NCBI GenBank assembly: GCA_040400005.1
Contig: JBBARC010000058.1
Span: 1-21,656, forward strand
Source of the DNA: JBBARC01 sp040400005
GTDB taxonomy: Bacteria > Pseudomonadota > Alphaproteobacteria > Acetobacterales > Acetobacteraceae
DNA length: 21,656 nt
Reading direction: 5' to 3'
The notes under the pieces are model-generated. The model searched no databases. It saw only the letters and a program-made list of their open reading frames with translations, and was not told where the DNA came from. Positions 12,897 to 20,309 of this stretch are shown here, in pieces; the stretch's first letter is position 1; every line of letters starts with the position of its first letter. Position numbers and translations under genes: made by a program.

Positions 12897-13463
12897 ATGA
12901 ACATGCCCAAGGCCGCTCCCCCGCCAGAAAGCGCACAGTCCGACCTGCTGCCTATTCTGGTCGCCCCCCATAAATCATTGAAAACCAAGGCCCGCTTGGT
13001 GACAGATGCCGACATGGACCATGTCCGCCGGCTGCTGCCGCGCATGTTTGATGCCATGTACAAGGCCCCTGGCATTGGCCTGGCAGCCCCCCAGGTGGAT
13101 GTGCTGCTGCGCTTTGCGGTGGTTGATTTGGGCAACAGCAAAAGCAAAAAACACGAACCGTACGACCCCATCGTGCTGATAAACCCGCACATTCTCGCCG
13201 CCAGCGGGGATCTCGCCACGCGTGAGGAAGGCTGCCTGTCGCTGCCCAACCAATATGCCGATGTCACCCGGCCGGCCGCGGTAAAGGTCAGTTTCATGAC
13301 GCCGGAGGGCAACCGCCGCGAGATTGAAGCGGAAGAACTGCTCGCCGCCTGCCTGCAACATGAAATCGATCATTTGGATGGGGTGCTGTTCGTCGATCAC
13401 ATCTCGGCGCTAAAACGCAACATGATCATGCGCAAACTCGCCAAGGAACAGCGGTTCAAGTGA
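12897..13463 (+). CDS. def: Peptide deformylase
   Basis: This 188-aa metalloenzyme removes the formyl group from N-terminal methionine of new proteins. All three family motifs are present: GIGLAAPQ (59-66), EGCLSLP (111-117, with metal ligand Cys113) and QHEIDHLDG (154-162, metal ligands His155 and His159, catalytic Glu156). The length and the SKSKKHEPYD insertion are within the range of type 1 enzymes. The last codons overlap the fmt start by 4 nt (GTGA), and fmt makes the formylated tRNA whose product def processes. No clear ribosome-binding site stands before ATG 12897; ATG 12903 is an alternative. Confidence 0.95.
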   Translation: MNMPKAAPPPESAQSDLLPILVAPHKSLKTKARLVTDADMDHVRRLLPRMFDAMYKAPGIGLAAPQVDVLLRFAVVDLGNSKSKKHEPYDPIVLINPHILAASGDLATREEGCLSLPNQYADVTRPAAVKVSFMTPEGNRREIEAEELLAACLQHEIDHLDGVLFVDHISALKRNMIMRKLAKEQRFK

Positions 13464-14407
13464 TCCCGCCCAGAGGGCAAGACACGGCAACCGCCGCCGG
13501 GGGGCGCCTGCGGCTGGCGTTTATGGGCTCGCCCGATTTCGCCGTGCCGGCTTTGCGCGCCCTGCATGCGGCGGGCCACGACATTGTCGCGGTGTACAGC
13601 CAGCCACCGCGCCCGGCCGGGCGAGGCCAAGCCGTGCGCCCAAGCCCGGTGCACCAGGCAGCACTCGCCCTAGGGCTGCCGGTGCACACCCCCGCGCGGC
13701 TTAAAAACGATGCTGCCGAACATGCGGCGTTTGCCGCGTTGAACCTGGATGCCGCCGTGGTGGCCGCCTATGGGCTGATCCTGCCCCAAGCGATGCTGGA
13801 TGCGCCGCGCCGCGGCTGCATCAATATCCACGCAAGCCTGCTGCCGCGCGGCCGCGGTGCTGCCCCCATTCAGGCCGCCATTTTGGCTGGGGACGCGCAA
13901 ACCGGCATCACCATCATGCAAATGGAAGCAGGGTTGGATACCGGGCCGATGCTGCTGGCAGGCCGTGTGCCGATCGATGCCACCACCACAACGCCAGTGC
14001 TGCACGATCAACTTGCGGCTATTGGCGCCGAGCTGATTGTGCGTGTGCTGGCGGAAAACCCAACGCCCGTGGCCCAACCAGTGGAAGGTGTCACTTACGC
14101 CGAAAAACTCACGCGCACGCATGGCCGCATAGATTGGTCGCGCAGTGCGGTGGCGCTTGATGCCCAAGTGCGGGCGCTAAACCCATGGCCCGGCACGTTT
14201 TGCATGATGGGCGATGAGGTTTTGAAAATCCTCGCGGTAGCGGTTGTGTCGGGTGCCGGCGCCCCGGGTGAAATACTCGATCGCGATTTTACCGTGGCAA
14301 CGCACCAAGGTGCGCTGCGGCTGCTACGCGTGCAACGCGCCGGCCGCCCACCCGTGGCCGGCGATGCTTTTTTGCGCGGCATCACCCCGCCCAAAATCCT
14401 CACCTAA
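13460..14407 (+). CDS. fmt: Methionyl-tRNA formyltransferase
   Basis: This 315-aa enzyme transfers a formyl group from 10-formyl-THF to initiator Met-tRNA. The N-terminal formyltransferase domain has MGSPDFAVPAL (22-32), and SQPPRPAGRGQ in the substrate loop. The active site is NIHASLLPRGRGAAPIQ (Asn122, His124) plus Asp160 in MEAGLDTGP. The C-terminal domain begins at about 212 (TYAEKLTRTHGRIDW) and ends in the usual GITPPKIL. One residue is unusual: the normally invariant Trp of LLPRWRG is Gly131. GTG 13460 overlaps def by 4 nt. The first roughly 16 residues are an extension before the usual start of the fold (RLRLAFMG). Confidence 0.95.
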   Translation: MIPPRGQDTATAAGGRLRLAFMGSPDFAVPALRALHAAGHDIVAVYSQPPRPAGRGQAVRPSPVHQAALALGLPVHTPARLKNDAAEHAAFAALNLDAAVVAAYGLILPQAMLDAPRRGCINIHASLLPRGRGAAPIQAAILAGDAQTGITIMQMEAGLDTGPMLLAGRVPIDATTTTPVLHDQLAAIGAELIVRVLAENPTPVAQPVEGVTYAEKLTRTHGRIDWSRSAVALDAQVRALNPWPGTFCMMGDEVLKILAVAVVSGAGAPGEILDRDFTVATHQGALRLLRVQRAGRPPVAGDAFLRGITPPKILT

Positions 14408-15169
14408 GTGTTGCGCCGCTTTGCGTTGCTTTTGGAATATGATGGCACCGGCTTTGTCGGCTGGCAGCGCCAAGGTTTGGGGCTGTCGCTGCAACAGGTG
14501 CTGGAGGAGGCGGCCGCCAAATTATCCGATGGCCCGGTTGCCAGCATCACCGCTGGCCGCACCGATGCCGGCGTGCACGCAACCGGGCAGGTGGTGCATA
14601 TGGATTTGCAGCGCGACATCGCGCCCGAAGCGCTGGTGCGCGCCCTAAACTACCACATGAAACCGCACGCCATGGTTGTGCGTGCCGCCAAAATTGTCTC
14701 TGGTAACTGGAACGCCCGCTTTTCGGCCCTTGCGCGGCACTACCGCTACGTAATCCTCAACCGCGCTGCCCGCCCGGCGCTGGATATCAACCGGGTTTGG
14801 CATCTGCCAACGCCGTTGGATGCGGCCCTCATGCACAGTGCCAGCCAAGATCTAATCGGCCATCACGATTTTTCCAGTTTTCGCGCCTCATCCTGCCAGG
14901 CCAAATCACCGGTGCGCACGCTCGATCATATCGCGGTCGCCCGCAGTGGCGAGCTGATCACAATCGTGGTTGAAGCGCGCAGTTTTTTGCATCACCAGGT
15001 GCGCAACATGGCTGGCACGCTAAAACTTATTGGCGAAGGGCGCCTGGCCGCTGATGCGATCCCGGCCATTTTAGCCGCCCGCGCCCGCGCCGCCGCCGGC
15101 CCCACCGCACCGCCAGAAGGGTTGTGCATGACCCGCGTGGTCTACGACCCCGACCCGTTTTATCCCTAA
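14408..15169 (+). CDS. truA: tRNA pseudouridine(38-40) synthase
   Basis: This 253-aa enzyme isomerises uridines 38-40 in the anticodon stem of tRNAs. It begins RFALLLEYDGTGFVGWQRQ and has the catalytic GRTDAGVHA (Asp53). Further family motifs are FSALARHYRYVI, HHDFSSFRASSCQAKSPVRT and FLHHQVRNMAGTL near the C-terminal half. Length is normal. GTG 14408 directly abuts the fmt TAA, giving the tight def-fmt-truA order common in alphaproteobacteria. It converges on the membrane-protein gene 10 bp away. Confidence 0.95.
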   Translation: MLRRFALLLEYDGTGFVGWQRQGLGLSLQQVLEEAAAKLSDGPVASITAGRTDAGVHATGQVVHMDLQRDIAPEALVRALNYHMKPHAMVVRAAKIVSGNWNARFSALARHYRYVILNRAARPALDINRVWHLPTPLDAALMHSASQDLIGHHDFSSFRASSCQAKSPVRTLDHIAVARSGELITIVVEARSFLHHQVRNMAGTLKLIGEGRLAADAIPAILAARARAAAGPTAPPEGLCMTRVVYDPDPFYP

Positions 15170-15179
15170 CCCGGCTGGG

Positions 15180-15761
15180 CTACTTGCTAACATCACCGGG
15201 CGATGCTGCCACAAATTCAGGGAAGCCAGGCAGCAGCGATACGGCGGCCGTGCCAATGCCAATGGTTAGCGTCAACACAATGGCGCGCCCCAACGATAGC
15301 GATAGCGCCGTGCGAGCTAAAAAAATATTCAGCCAGAACGCGTAAGCGGCAAAGCCGAGTAACGGCACAGCCGCCAGCGCGCCACCGGCCAGCCCATCCA
15401 TGGCGCCCACCAGCATCAGCACCAACAGTAACTGGCCGATCAGCAACCAACGAGACCAGTTTAACACGGTGGCAAACCGCGCCCACGGCGCCTCGCGGTC
15501 CCAGGCTTTACAAAACGCGTGCGCAATTACCGGTGGCGCCAGCACGTTGCACGCGGCAGCCACCAGAGCGATTGCCCCTTGCACAAACTTGCCATCAATA
15601 AACAACAACAAACCGCTCACCAGCGGCAGCGCCAGCAACGGTGCCAGGCTTGCAAGGTAAGCGGCATTTCCCGCGCCAAAGCAGTCTAGGTAGGTGGCAT
15701 CGCCCACCGCCAAGCGGCGCAACCCCAGCCAAAGATGCTGCGGCACGGGTGGCGCGCTCAT
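15180..15761 (-). CDS. Uncharacterised multi-pass membrane protein
   Basis: This 193-aa protein has about five hydrophobic segments (roughly 36-56, 60-83, 104-125, 127-147 and 157-178) after a polar N-terminus (MSAPPVPQHLWLGLRRLAVG). No enzymatic motif is seen. Its ATG overlaps the dapE stop by 4 nt (ATGA), making it the last gene of the ferredoxin reductase-queC-dapE chain, so it is translated with them. I do not recognise the family; nothing in the sequence connects it to lysine or queuosine synthesis beyond position. Confidence 0.75.
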   Translation of the reverse strand: MSAPPVPQHLWLGLRRLAVGDATYLDCFGAGNAAYLASLAPLLALPLVSGLLLFIDGKFVQGAIALVAAACNVLAPPVIAHAFCKAWDREAPWARFATVLNWSRWLLIGQLLLVLMLVGAMDGLAGGALAAVPLLGFAAYAFWLNIFLARTALSLSLGRAIVLTLTIGIGTAAVSLLPGFPEFVAASPGDVSK

Positions 15762-17008
15762 GGTGTGGTGCCGTTAACGTGCGCAGGCAGCATGTCGCGC
15801 AAAAAATCCTGATAAACTGCCGTCAATGTTTCTAAATCGGCCACGTCCACATGCTCGTCGGTTTTATGCATCGATGCCCCTACCAGGCCAAATTCAAACA
15901 CCGGGCAATAGCGCGCAATAAACCGTGCATCCGATGTGCCGCCGCCGGTATCCAGTTTGGCCACACGCCCGGTATGGCGCAAAATCGCTGCTTGCAGCAC
16001 TGCCACCGCGGCACCTGGGGTGGTGAGAAAAGCTTCCCCGCTGATCGCCACATCCAAGCTATAATCGGCGCAATGCCGTGCCAGCACGTCGTGCAAATGC
16101 TGCGTCAGGCTAGCCCCGCTATGCAAATCATTAAACCGTATATTGATGCGCGCGGCGGCCTCGCCGGCAATCACATTGCGCGCCGCATTGCCAACATCAA
16201 TGGATGTGACCTGCAAGCCCGAGGCCTCAAAAAAATCAGTGCCGTTATCAAGCGGTTTGGCAGTCAGGTCGTGCAAAGCTGCCAGCAGCCGATGCACCGG
16301 GTTATCCGCACGGTGCGGATAGGCCACATGCCCTTGGGTGCCGCGCACGGTAACGCTGGCATTCAAACTGCCACGCCGGCCTATTTTTATCATCTCGCCC
16401 AGCACGGTTGGGTTAGTCGGCTCGCCGACAACACACACATCGGGTATGTGCCCATTTGCCGCCATCCATGGCAGCACACGCACGGTGCCGTCGTGGGCAT
16501 CACCTTCTTCATCGCCGGTGACCAGCAAACTGATTGATCCCACCGGTGCCCCGTTGTGCAAGTGCCGGGCGCAGGCGGTGACAAAGGCGGCAATCGCCCC
16601 TTTCATGTCGCACGCGCCACGGCCAAACACTTTGCCATCGGCAAGATCGGCGGCGAACGGCGCGTGGTGCCAGGCCGCCCCCACCGGCACCACATCGGTA
16701 TGCCCGGCAAAGCACACATGCGGCGATGTTGTGCCAATGCGGGCAAAGATGTTTTCGATCTCGCCAAATTTCAGGCGGGTTACCAAAAAGCCCAGATTGG
16801 TAAGGGACTTCGTCAGCACATCCTGCGCGCCATCATCGGCGGGTGTCACCGACGCGCAGCGTATCAGCGCTTGCGCTAATGGTACGGGATCGGTTGCGGG
16901 ACCACCCCCACAAACGCCAAACATATCGCCGGGGGTCTGGGGGAGCGGCCCCGTGCGCAGCACGCCTTCGCGTGACGCTCCCCCAGCTTTTTTTTTGCTA
17001 CCCGTCAT
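15758..17008 (-). CDS. dapE: Succinyl-diaminopimelate desuccinylase, N-terminal insertion
   Basis: This M20 metallopeptidase-family enzyme cleaves N-succinyl-LL-diaminopimelate in lysine and peptidoglycan synthesis. It shows CFAGHTDVVPVG (metal His), GRGACDMKG (bridging Asp), DEEGDAHDGT (catalytic Glu pair), GRRGSLNASVTVRGTQGHVA and GGGTSDARF, ending with the HKTDEHVDV metal site. The conserved body starts at TDPVPLAQALIRC. ATG 17008 overlaps the queC stop by 4 nt, matching the other junctions of the cluster, and is the start I chose. It adds about 40 residues encoded largely by an 11-bp-stem palindrome with an A9 tract (16937-16996). ATG 16924 (MFGVC) would avoid that but has no ribosome-binding site; a further ATG lies at 17017. 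Confidence 0.92.
   Translation of the reverse strand: MTGSKKKAGGASREGVLRTGPLPQTPGDMFGVCGGGPATDPVPLAQALIRCASVTPADDGAQDVLTKSLTNLGFLVTRLKFGEIENIFARIGTTSPHVCFAGHTDVVPVGAAWHHAPFAADLADGKVFGRGACDMKGAIAAFVTACARHLHNGAPVGSISLLVTGDEEGDAHDGTVRVLPWMAANGHIPDVCVVGEPTNPTVLGEMIKIGRRGSLNASVTVRGTQGHVAYPHRADNPVHRLLAALHDLTAKPLDNGTDFFEASGLQVTSIDVGNAARNVIAGEAAARINIRFNDLHSGASLTQHLHDVLARHCADYSLDVAISGEAFLTTPGAAVAVLQAAILRHTGRVAKLDTGGGTSDARFIARYCPVFEFGLVGASMHKTDEHVDVADLETLTAVYQDFLRDMLPAHVNGTTP
16937..16996 (+). repeat. Palindromic element with T9 tract inside dapE 5' end
   Basis: An 11-bp perfect inverted repeat (CTGGGGGAGCG at 16937-16947, CGCTCCCCCAG at 16976-16986) encloses a smaller stem (CACGC/GCGTG). It is followed on the plus strand by nine T residues (16988-16996). 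Read on the plus strand it has the form of an intrinsic terminator, but no plus-strand gene leads into it. On the dapE strand it is an A9 tract plus hairpin that stays in frame. Confidence 0.8.
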
Positions 17009-17700
17009 GCCGCGCAAAACCGTGCATAGCCGTCACTGCGTAATTGGCAAGCTGGGCACGCGCCGCAGCCATAACCCCAAGCATTGCGCTGGGTTCGATC
17101 GCCAAGATAACACGTGTGGCTGTGCTCAATGATCAAATCCAGCACGCCCATGCGCTGCGCCCAGGCAAAGGTTGCGGCTTTATCCAGCCACATCAGCGGG
17201 GTTTCAATCACCAGGCGCCGGTTCAATCCCAAATTCAGCGCCACCTGCAAGGCTTTTAGGGTATCATCACGGCAATCGGGGTAGCCGGAATAATCGGTTT
17301 CGCACATGCCACCTACCAGGCTGCGCAAATCGCGGCGCCAGGCCAGGGCGGCGGCATAGGTAAAAAATAGCAAATTCCGCCCTGGCACAAAGGTGCTGGG
17401 TAGGCCATCGGCGTTGGTGGTTATCTCTAACTCAGCGGTCATGGCGGTGGTGCCTAAGGCGGCCATAGCGGCAGACATATCCAGCACATGATCGGCGCCT
17501 AATGTGCCGGGAAACCGTGCGCTAAGTTCCGCGCGCAGCACATCGCGGCAGGTGAGTTCCACCGCGTGGCGCTGGCCATAAAAGAAACCCACTGTTTCCA
17601 CCCGATCGTGGCGCATTAAGGCATCGGCCAAACACGTGGCGGAATCCTGCCCGCCGGAAAATAACACAAGCGCCCCACCTGGTGGTGTGGGCGCGGTCAA
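17005..17700 (-). CDS. queC: 7-cyano-7-deazaguanine synthase
   Basis: This 231-aa ATP-dependent enzyme converts 7-carboxy-7-deazaguanine to preQ0 in queuosine synthesis. The PP-loop SGGQDSATCLAD is at 15-26. The family stretch CETDYSGYPDCRDD lies mid-protein, and the zinc site near the C-terminus is SHTCYLGD ... GCGACPACQLR, with four cysteines. The start is TTG 17700, which overlaps the preceding reductase stop as TTGA; no better start exists in frame. No preQ1 riboswitch can lie here because the gene is internal to a tight operon. It overlaps dapE by 4 nt. Confidence 0.95.
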   Translation of the reverse strand: MTAPTPPGGALVLFSGGQDSATCLADALMRHDRVETVGFFYGQRHAVELTCRDVLRAELSARFPGTLGADHVLDMSAAMAALGTTAMTAELEITTNADGLPSTFVPGRNLLFFTYAAALAWRRDLRSLVGGMCETDYSGYPDCRDDTLKALQVALNLGLNRRLVIETPLMWLDKAATFAWAQRMGVLDLIIEHSHTCYLGDRTQRNAWGYGCGACPACQLRSDGYARFCAA

Positions 17701-18713
17701 ACCGGCACGCCTTTGCTGGTGGAATATTCAAAATGCAGCGCCTCACCGGGTTTTACAATCGGGTGAATGGCATGGGCAGCCATGGCAGCTTCTGAAAACC
17801 CCTGCAAAATTAGTTTTAATTTGCCGGGGTAGGTGGCGATATCGCCGATGGCAAAAATGCCTGGCACCGATGTTTCGCAGCGCGCCGGGCTCACGGTTAG
17901 ATGGCTACGCTCCAGCGCCAGCCCCCAATCGGCAATCGGCCCCAATTCCATCGCCAGGCCAAAAAACGCGAGCAGGTGATCGGCCTCAATCACCCGTGTG
18001 TTACCGTCCAAATCCACCAATTCCACCGCTTGCAACAGGCCATTTTCGCCTTGCAGGGCGTGCAACTGATAGGGAATTTCTAAACTGATCTCACCGGCCG
18101 CGGCCGCCGCTTCCAACTGCGCCGCGGTTTCGGGGCTTGCGCGAAATTTCGGCCGCCGGTGCACCACGTGCACGCGCTCGGCCACATCTTTTAGCGCCAG
18201 CGCCCAATCCACCGCCGAATCGCCACCGCCGGCTATCACCACGCGCTTGCCGCGAAACGCCTCGCGCTTTTTCACGTAATAGTGCACGGCACCGGTTGCT
18301 TCATACGCGCCAAGCCCATCCAGCGGCGGGCGGTTGGGGCCAAAGGCGCCGGCACCGGCGGCGATCACCACGGCACGGGCGCGCACAATGGCACCGGCAT
18401 CGGTGCGCAAAGTAAAATCACCGATCTGCCCGGTCAGCGCCTCCACCCGCTGCCCCAGCAAACGCGGGGCGGCGAACGGCGCAATCTGTGCTTCTAACCG
18501 GGCAATCAGCTCGGCCGCTTCAATCGCCGGGTGGGCGGGAATGTCGTAAATCGGCTTTTCCGGGTAAAGCGCACTGCACTGGCCACCGACCTCGCCCAGC
18601 GCGTCGATCAGAACCGAGGACATTTTTAGCATGCCGCATTCAAACACAGCGAACATGCCCACGGGGCCGGCGCCGATGATCGCCACATCGGTGTGTATCT
18701 CTGGTGTGCTCAT
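17697..18713 (-). CDS. Ferredoxin/flavodoxin-NADP+ reductase, thioredoxin-reductase type
   Basis: This 338-aa flavoprotein has an N-terminal FAD motif (DVAIIGAGPVGMFAVFECGM), a GGQCSALYPEKPIYD segment typical of the family, and an NADP-binding motif (VVIAGGGDSAVDWAL). It closes with a C-terminal FAD motif (VPGIFAIGDIATYPGKLKLI). It has the two-domain fold of thioredoxin reductase but no redox-active CxxC in the NADP domain, which identifies the TrxR-like ferredoxin-NADP+ reductases (YumC/FNR2 type). It passes electrons between NADPH and ferredoxin or flavodoxin. It leads a minus-strand chain with queC, dapE and a membrane protein. It is divergent from tsaE over only 54 bp, which must hold both promoters. 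Confidence 0.9.
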   Translation of the reverse strand: MSTPEIHTDVAIIGAGPVGMFAVFECGMLKMSSVLIDALGEVGGQCSALYPEKPIYDIPAHPAIEAAELIARLEAQIAPFAAPRLLGQRVEALTGQIGDFTLRTDAGAIVRARAVVIAAGAGAFGPNRPPLDGLGAYEATGAVHYYVKKREAFRGKRVVIAGGGDSAVDWALALKDVAERVHVVHRRPKFRASPETAAQLEAAAAAGEISLEIPYQLHALQGENGLLQAVELVDLDGNTRVIEADHLLAFFGLAMELGPIADWGLALERSHLTVSPARCETSVPGIFAIGDIATYPGKLKLILQGFSEAAMAAHAIHPIVKPGEALHFEYSTSKGVPV

Positions 18714-18767
18714 GGCCGCATTGTATCAGCATCCCGCGGCGCTGCGATACCTGGGGGGGGGCGACAA

Positions 18768-19274
18768 ATGACGCCCCTCCAGCTTCATTTAAGTCGCCCA
18801 GCCGCTACCGAAAATCTCGCAACGCGCCTCGCCCCCCTATTGCGCCCGGGTGATTGCCTGCTGCTGGCGGGCCCCTACGGCGCCGGCAAAACCACATTTT
18901 GCCGCGCCCTGATCCGCACCCTGCTGGCCGACCCGGCGCACGAGGTGCCAAGCCCGAGCTTTTCCCTGGTGCAAAGCTACGCCGCCGGCCGCCTGACCGT
19001 GCACCATTTTGATCTCTGGCGTCTCGATGGCCCCGCCGCCCTCACCGAAATCGGCTTTTGGGAGGCGCTTGCTGATGTCACCCTAGTGGAATGGCCCGAA
19101 CGTTTAAGCCCGCACACCATCCCCGGCGCCCTGCACATCACCCTATCGCCGGGCGCCGATGATACCCGCGAGGCTGTGCTTACCGGCTGGGATGCCACGC
19201 GGTTGGGGCTAATTTCGCAGCCCCCAACCGCTGAGCACGCGACCCTAAAACACCCCGCGGCCGACCACTTTTAG
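18768..19274 (+). CDS. tsaE: tRNA t6A biosynthesis ATPase TsaE
   Basis: This 168-aa P-loop protein supports the TsaB-TsaD complex that makes N6-threonylcarbamoyl-adenosine at tRNA position 37. The Walker A is AGPYGAGKTTFCRAL (about 40-54). The family stretch PSPSFSLVQSY is followed by HHFDLWRLDG and the EIGFWEAL helix, and VTLVEWPERL is the Walker-B-like/EWPE motif. I chose ATG 18768, after a G-rich stretch and just before the normal start of the fold; the longer frame from 18693 overlaps the divergent reductase. The last 30 bp overlap the 3' end of the convergent dehydrogenase gene. Confidence 0.93.
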   Translation: MTPLQLHLSRPAATENLATRLAPLLRPGDCLLLAGPYGAGKTTFCRALIRTLLADPAHEVPSPSFSLVQSYAAGRLTVHHFDLWRLDGPAALTEIGFWEALADVTLVEWPERLSPHTIPGALHITLSPGADDTREAVLTGWDATRLGLISQPPTAEHATLKHPAADHF

Positions 19275-20309
19275 CAAATCCAGCGTGCCGATCAGCCCCG
19301 GCGAGGCGGCGACCACTTGCGGAATGGCGTGCACCAGGCGTTGCGCTGATGCCAGCAGCCCGCCGGTGTTGTGATCGCCGTCTTCACCGCTCAGGTGAAA
19401 TTCCATCTCGATGTTGGGGGCGCCGCGCACGGTAATGCGATACACCCCACCGCCGGCAGCCTGCGGCCAATGTGGCGCAATGGCGTCATCGATGCGGGTG
19501 ACGTGCTCCACCACAATGGCGGCGCGCCCGTTGATCATGCCGCGCAGTTCAAAGCGCAAGCCCGCGGCAGTGCCTTTTTTAATTGTGCCCAACGTAATTT
19601 CAATATCGTGTGGGGCTGCTTCGCGTTCGTACACTTCCACAATGTCATCAAGTTTAATGCCGGCGGCATCCGACATCATTTGTATCACGCCGCCCCAGGC
19701 GAAAGTGAGAATGCCGGGGGTCAGCAGCATGGGAATTTCGTCCATCGGCTGGCCAAACCCCATCACCTCAAACAGCGTGCGGGGCTGATTATAAGTGGCG
19801 TAGTTCAAAATCTCGGCCACCCGAATTTCTTCGACATGGCGGCAAACCGAAAGCACGGTCAGCGGAAACAGATCATTGGCAAAGCCGGGATCAATGCCAG
19901 AAATAAAGCAGGTGGCATTACCGGCGATGGCGGCGGCTTCCAACGTTTCCCGCATATACGGGTTGGTTTGTGGCGGGTGGGTAAGAAAGGGCAGGGAAGG
20001 GGAGACGATATTTTTACCCGCGCGCAGAATTTTTTCAAAATCGGCGATGGCATCAGGCATGCGTTGATCGGCGCCGGAACAGTAACACACCATTTGGGCG
20101 TCACTGGCCAGCAACGCATCCAAATCGTTGGTCGCCAGCACACCATTTGGTGCCACACCGGCGAGCACACCAGCATCCTGCCCGGCACGCTCGGGGCTGT
20201 GCACCCACAACCCGGCAAGGTCCAGATCGGGGTGGTCGATAATGCCGCGCAGCGCGTGGGTGCCAACGTTGCCGGTAGAAATCTGAATAACTTTAATGCG
20301 GTTGCTCAT
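19245..20309 (-). CDS. DapB-like NAD(P)-dependent amino-acid/amine dehydrogenase family
   Basis: This 354-aa protein begins MSNRIKVIQISTGNVGTHAL, a Rossmann NAD(P) motif like that of dihydrodipicolinate reductase N-domains. It continues with WVHSPERAGQDAG and NIVSPSLPFLTHPP, and a C-terminal part with LLTPGILTFAWGGVIQMMSD and GLRFELRGMINGRAAIVVEH. This resembles the large, mostly uncharacterised DapB-like group that includes 2,4-diaminopentanoate dehydrogenase, not DapB itself, which is shorter and lacks this C-domain. Start ATG 20309 overlaps the thioredoxin-fold gene's stop by 4 nt; the longer frame upstream is inside that gene. Substrate unknown. Confidence 0.75.
   Translation of the reverse strand: MSNRIKVIQISTGNVGTHALRGIIDHPDLDLAGLWVHSPERAGQDAGVLAGVAPNGVLATNDLDALLASDAQMVCYCSGADQRMPDAIADFEKILRAGKNIVSPSLPFLTHPPQTNPYMRETLEAAAIAGNATCFISGIDPGFANDLFPLTVLSVCRHVEEIRVAEILNYATYNQPRTLFEVMGFGQPMDEIPMLLTPGILTFAWGGVIQMMSDAAGIKLDDIVEVYEREAAPHDIEITLGTIKKGTAAGLRFELRGMINGRAAIVVEHVTRIDDAIAPHWPQAAGGGVYRITVRGAPNIEMEFHLSGEDGDHNTGGLLASAQRLVHAIPQVVAASPGLIGTLDLLKVVGRGVF

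Noticed and set aside
16937..16996. Functional plus-strand terminator
   Set aside because: It has the correct form, but no plus-strand gene reads toward it, so I describe it as an element and not as an operating terminator.
15851..17132. Two long plus-strand frames opposite dapE
   Set aside because: They are antisense shadows of a gene with complete M20 peptidase motifs.
17701..18713. Thioredoxin reductase
   Set aside because: The NADP domain has no redox-active CxxC; the pattern fits the TrxR-like ferredoxin-NADP+ reductases.
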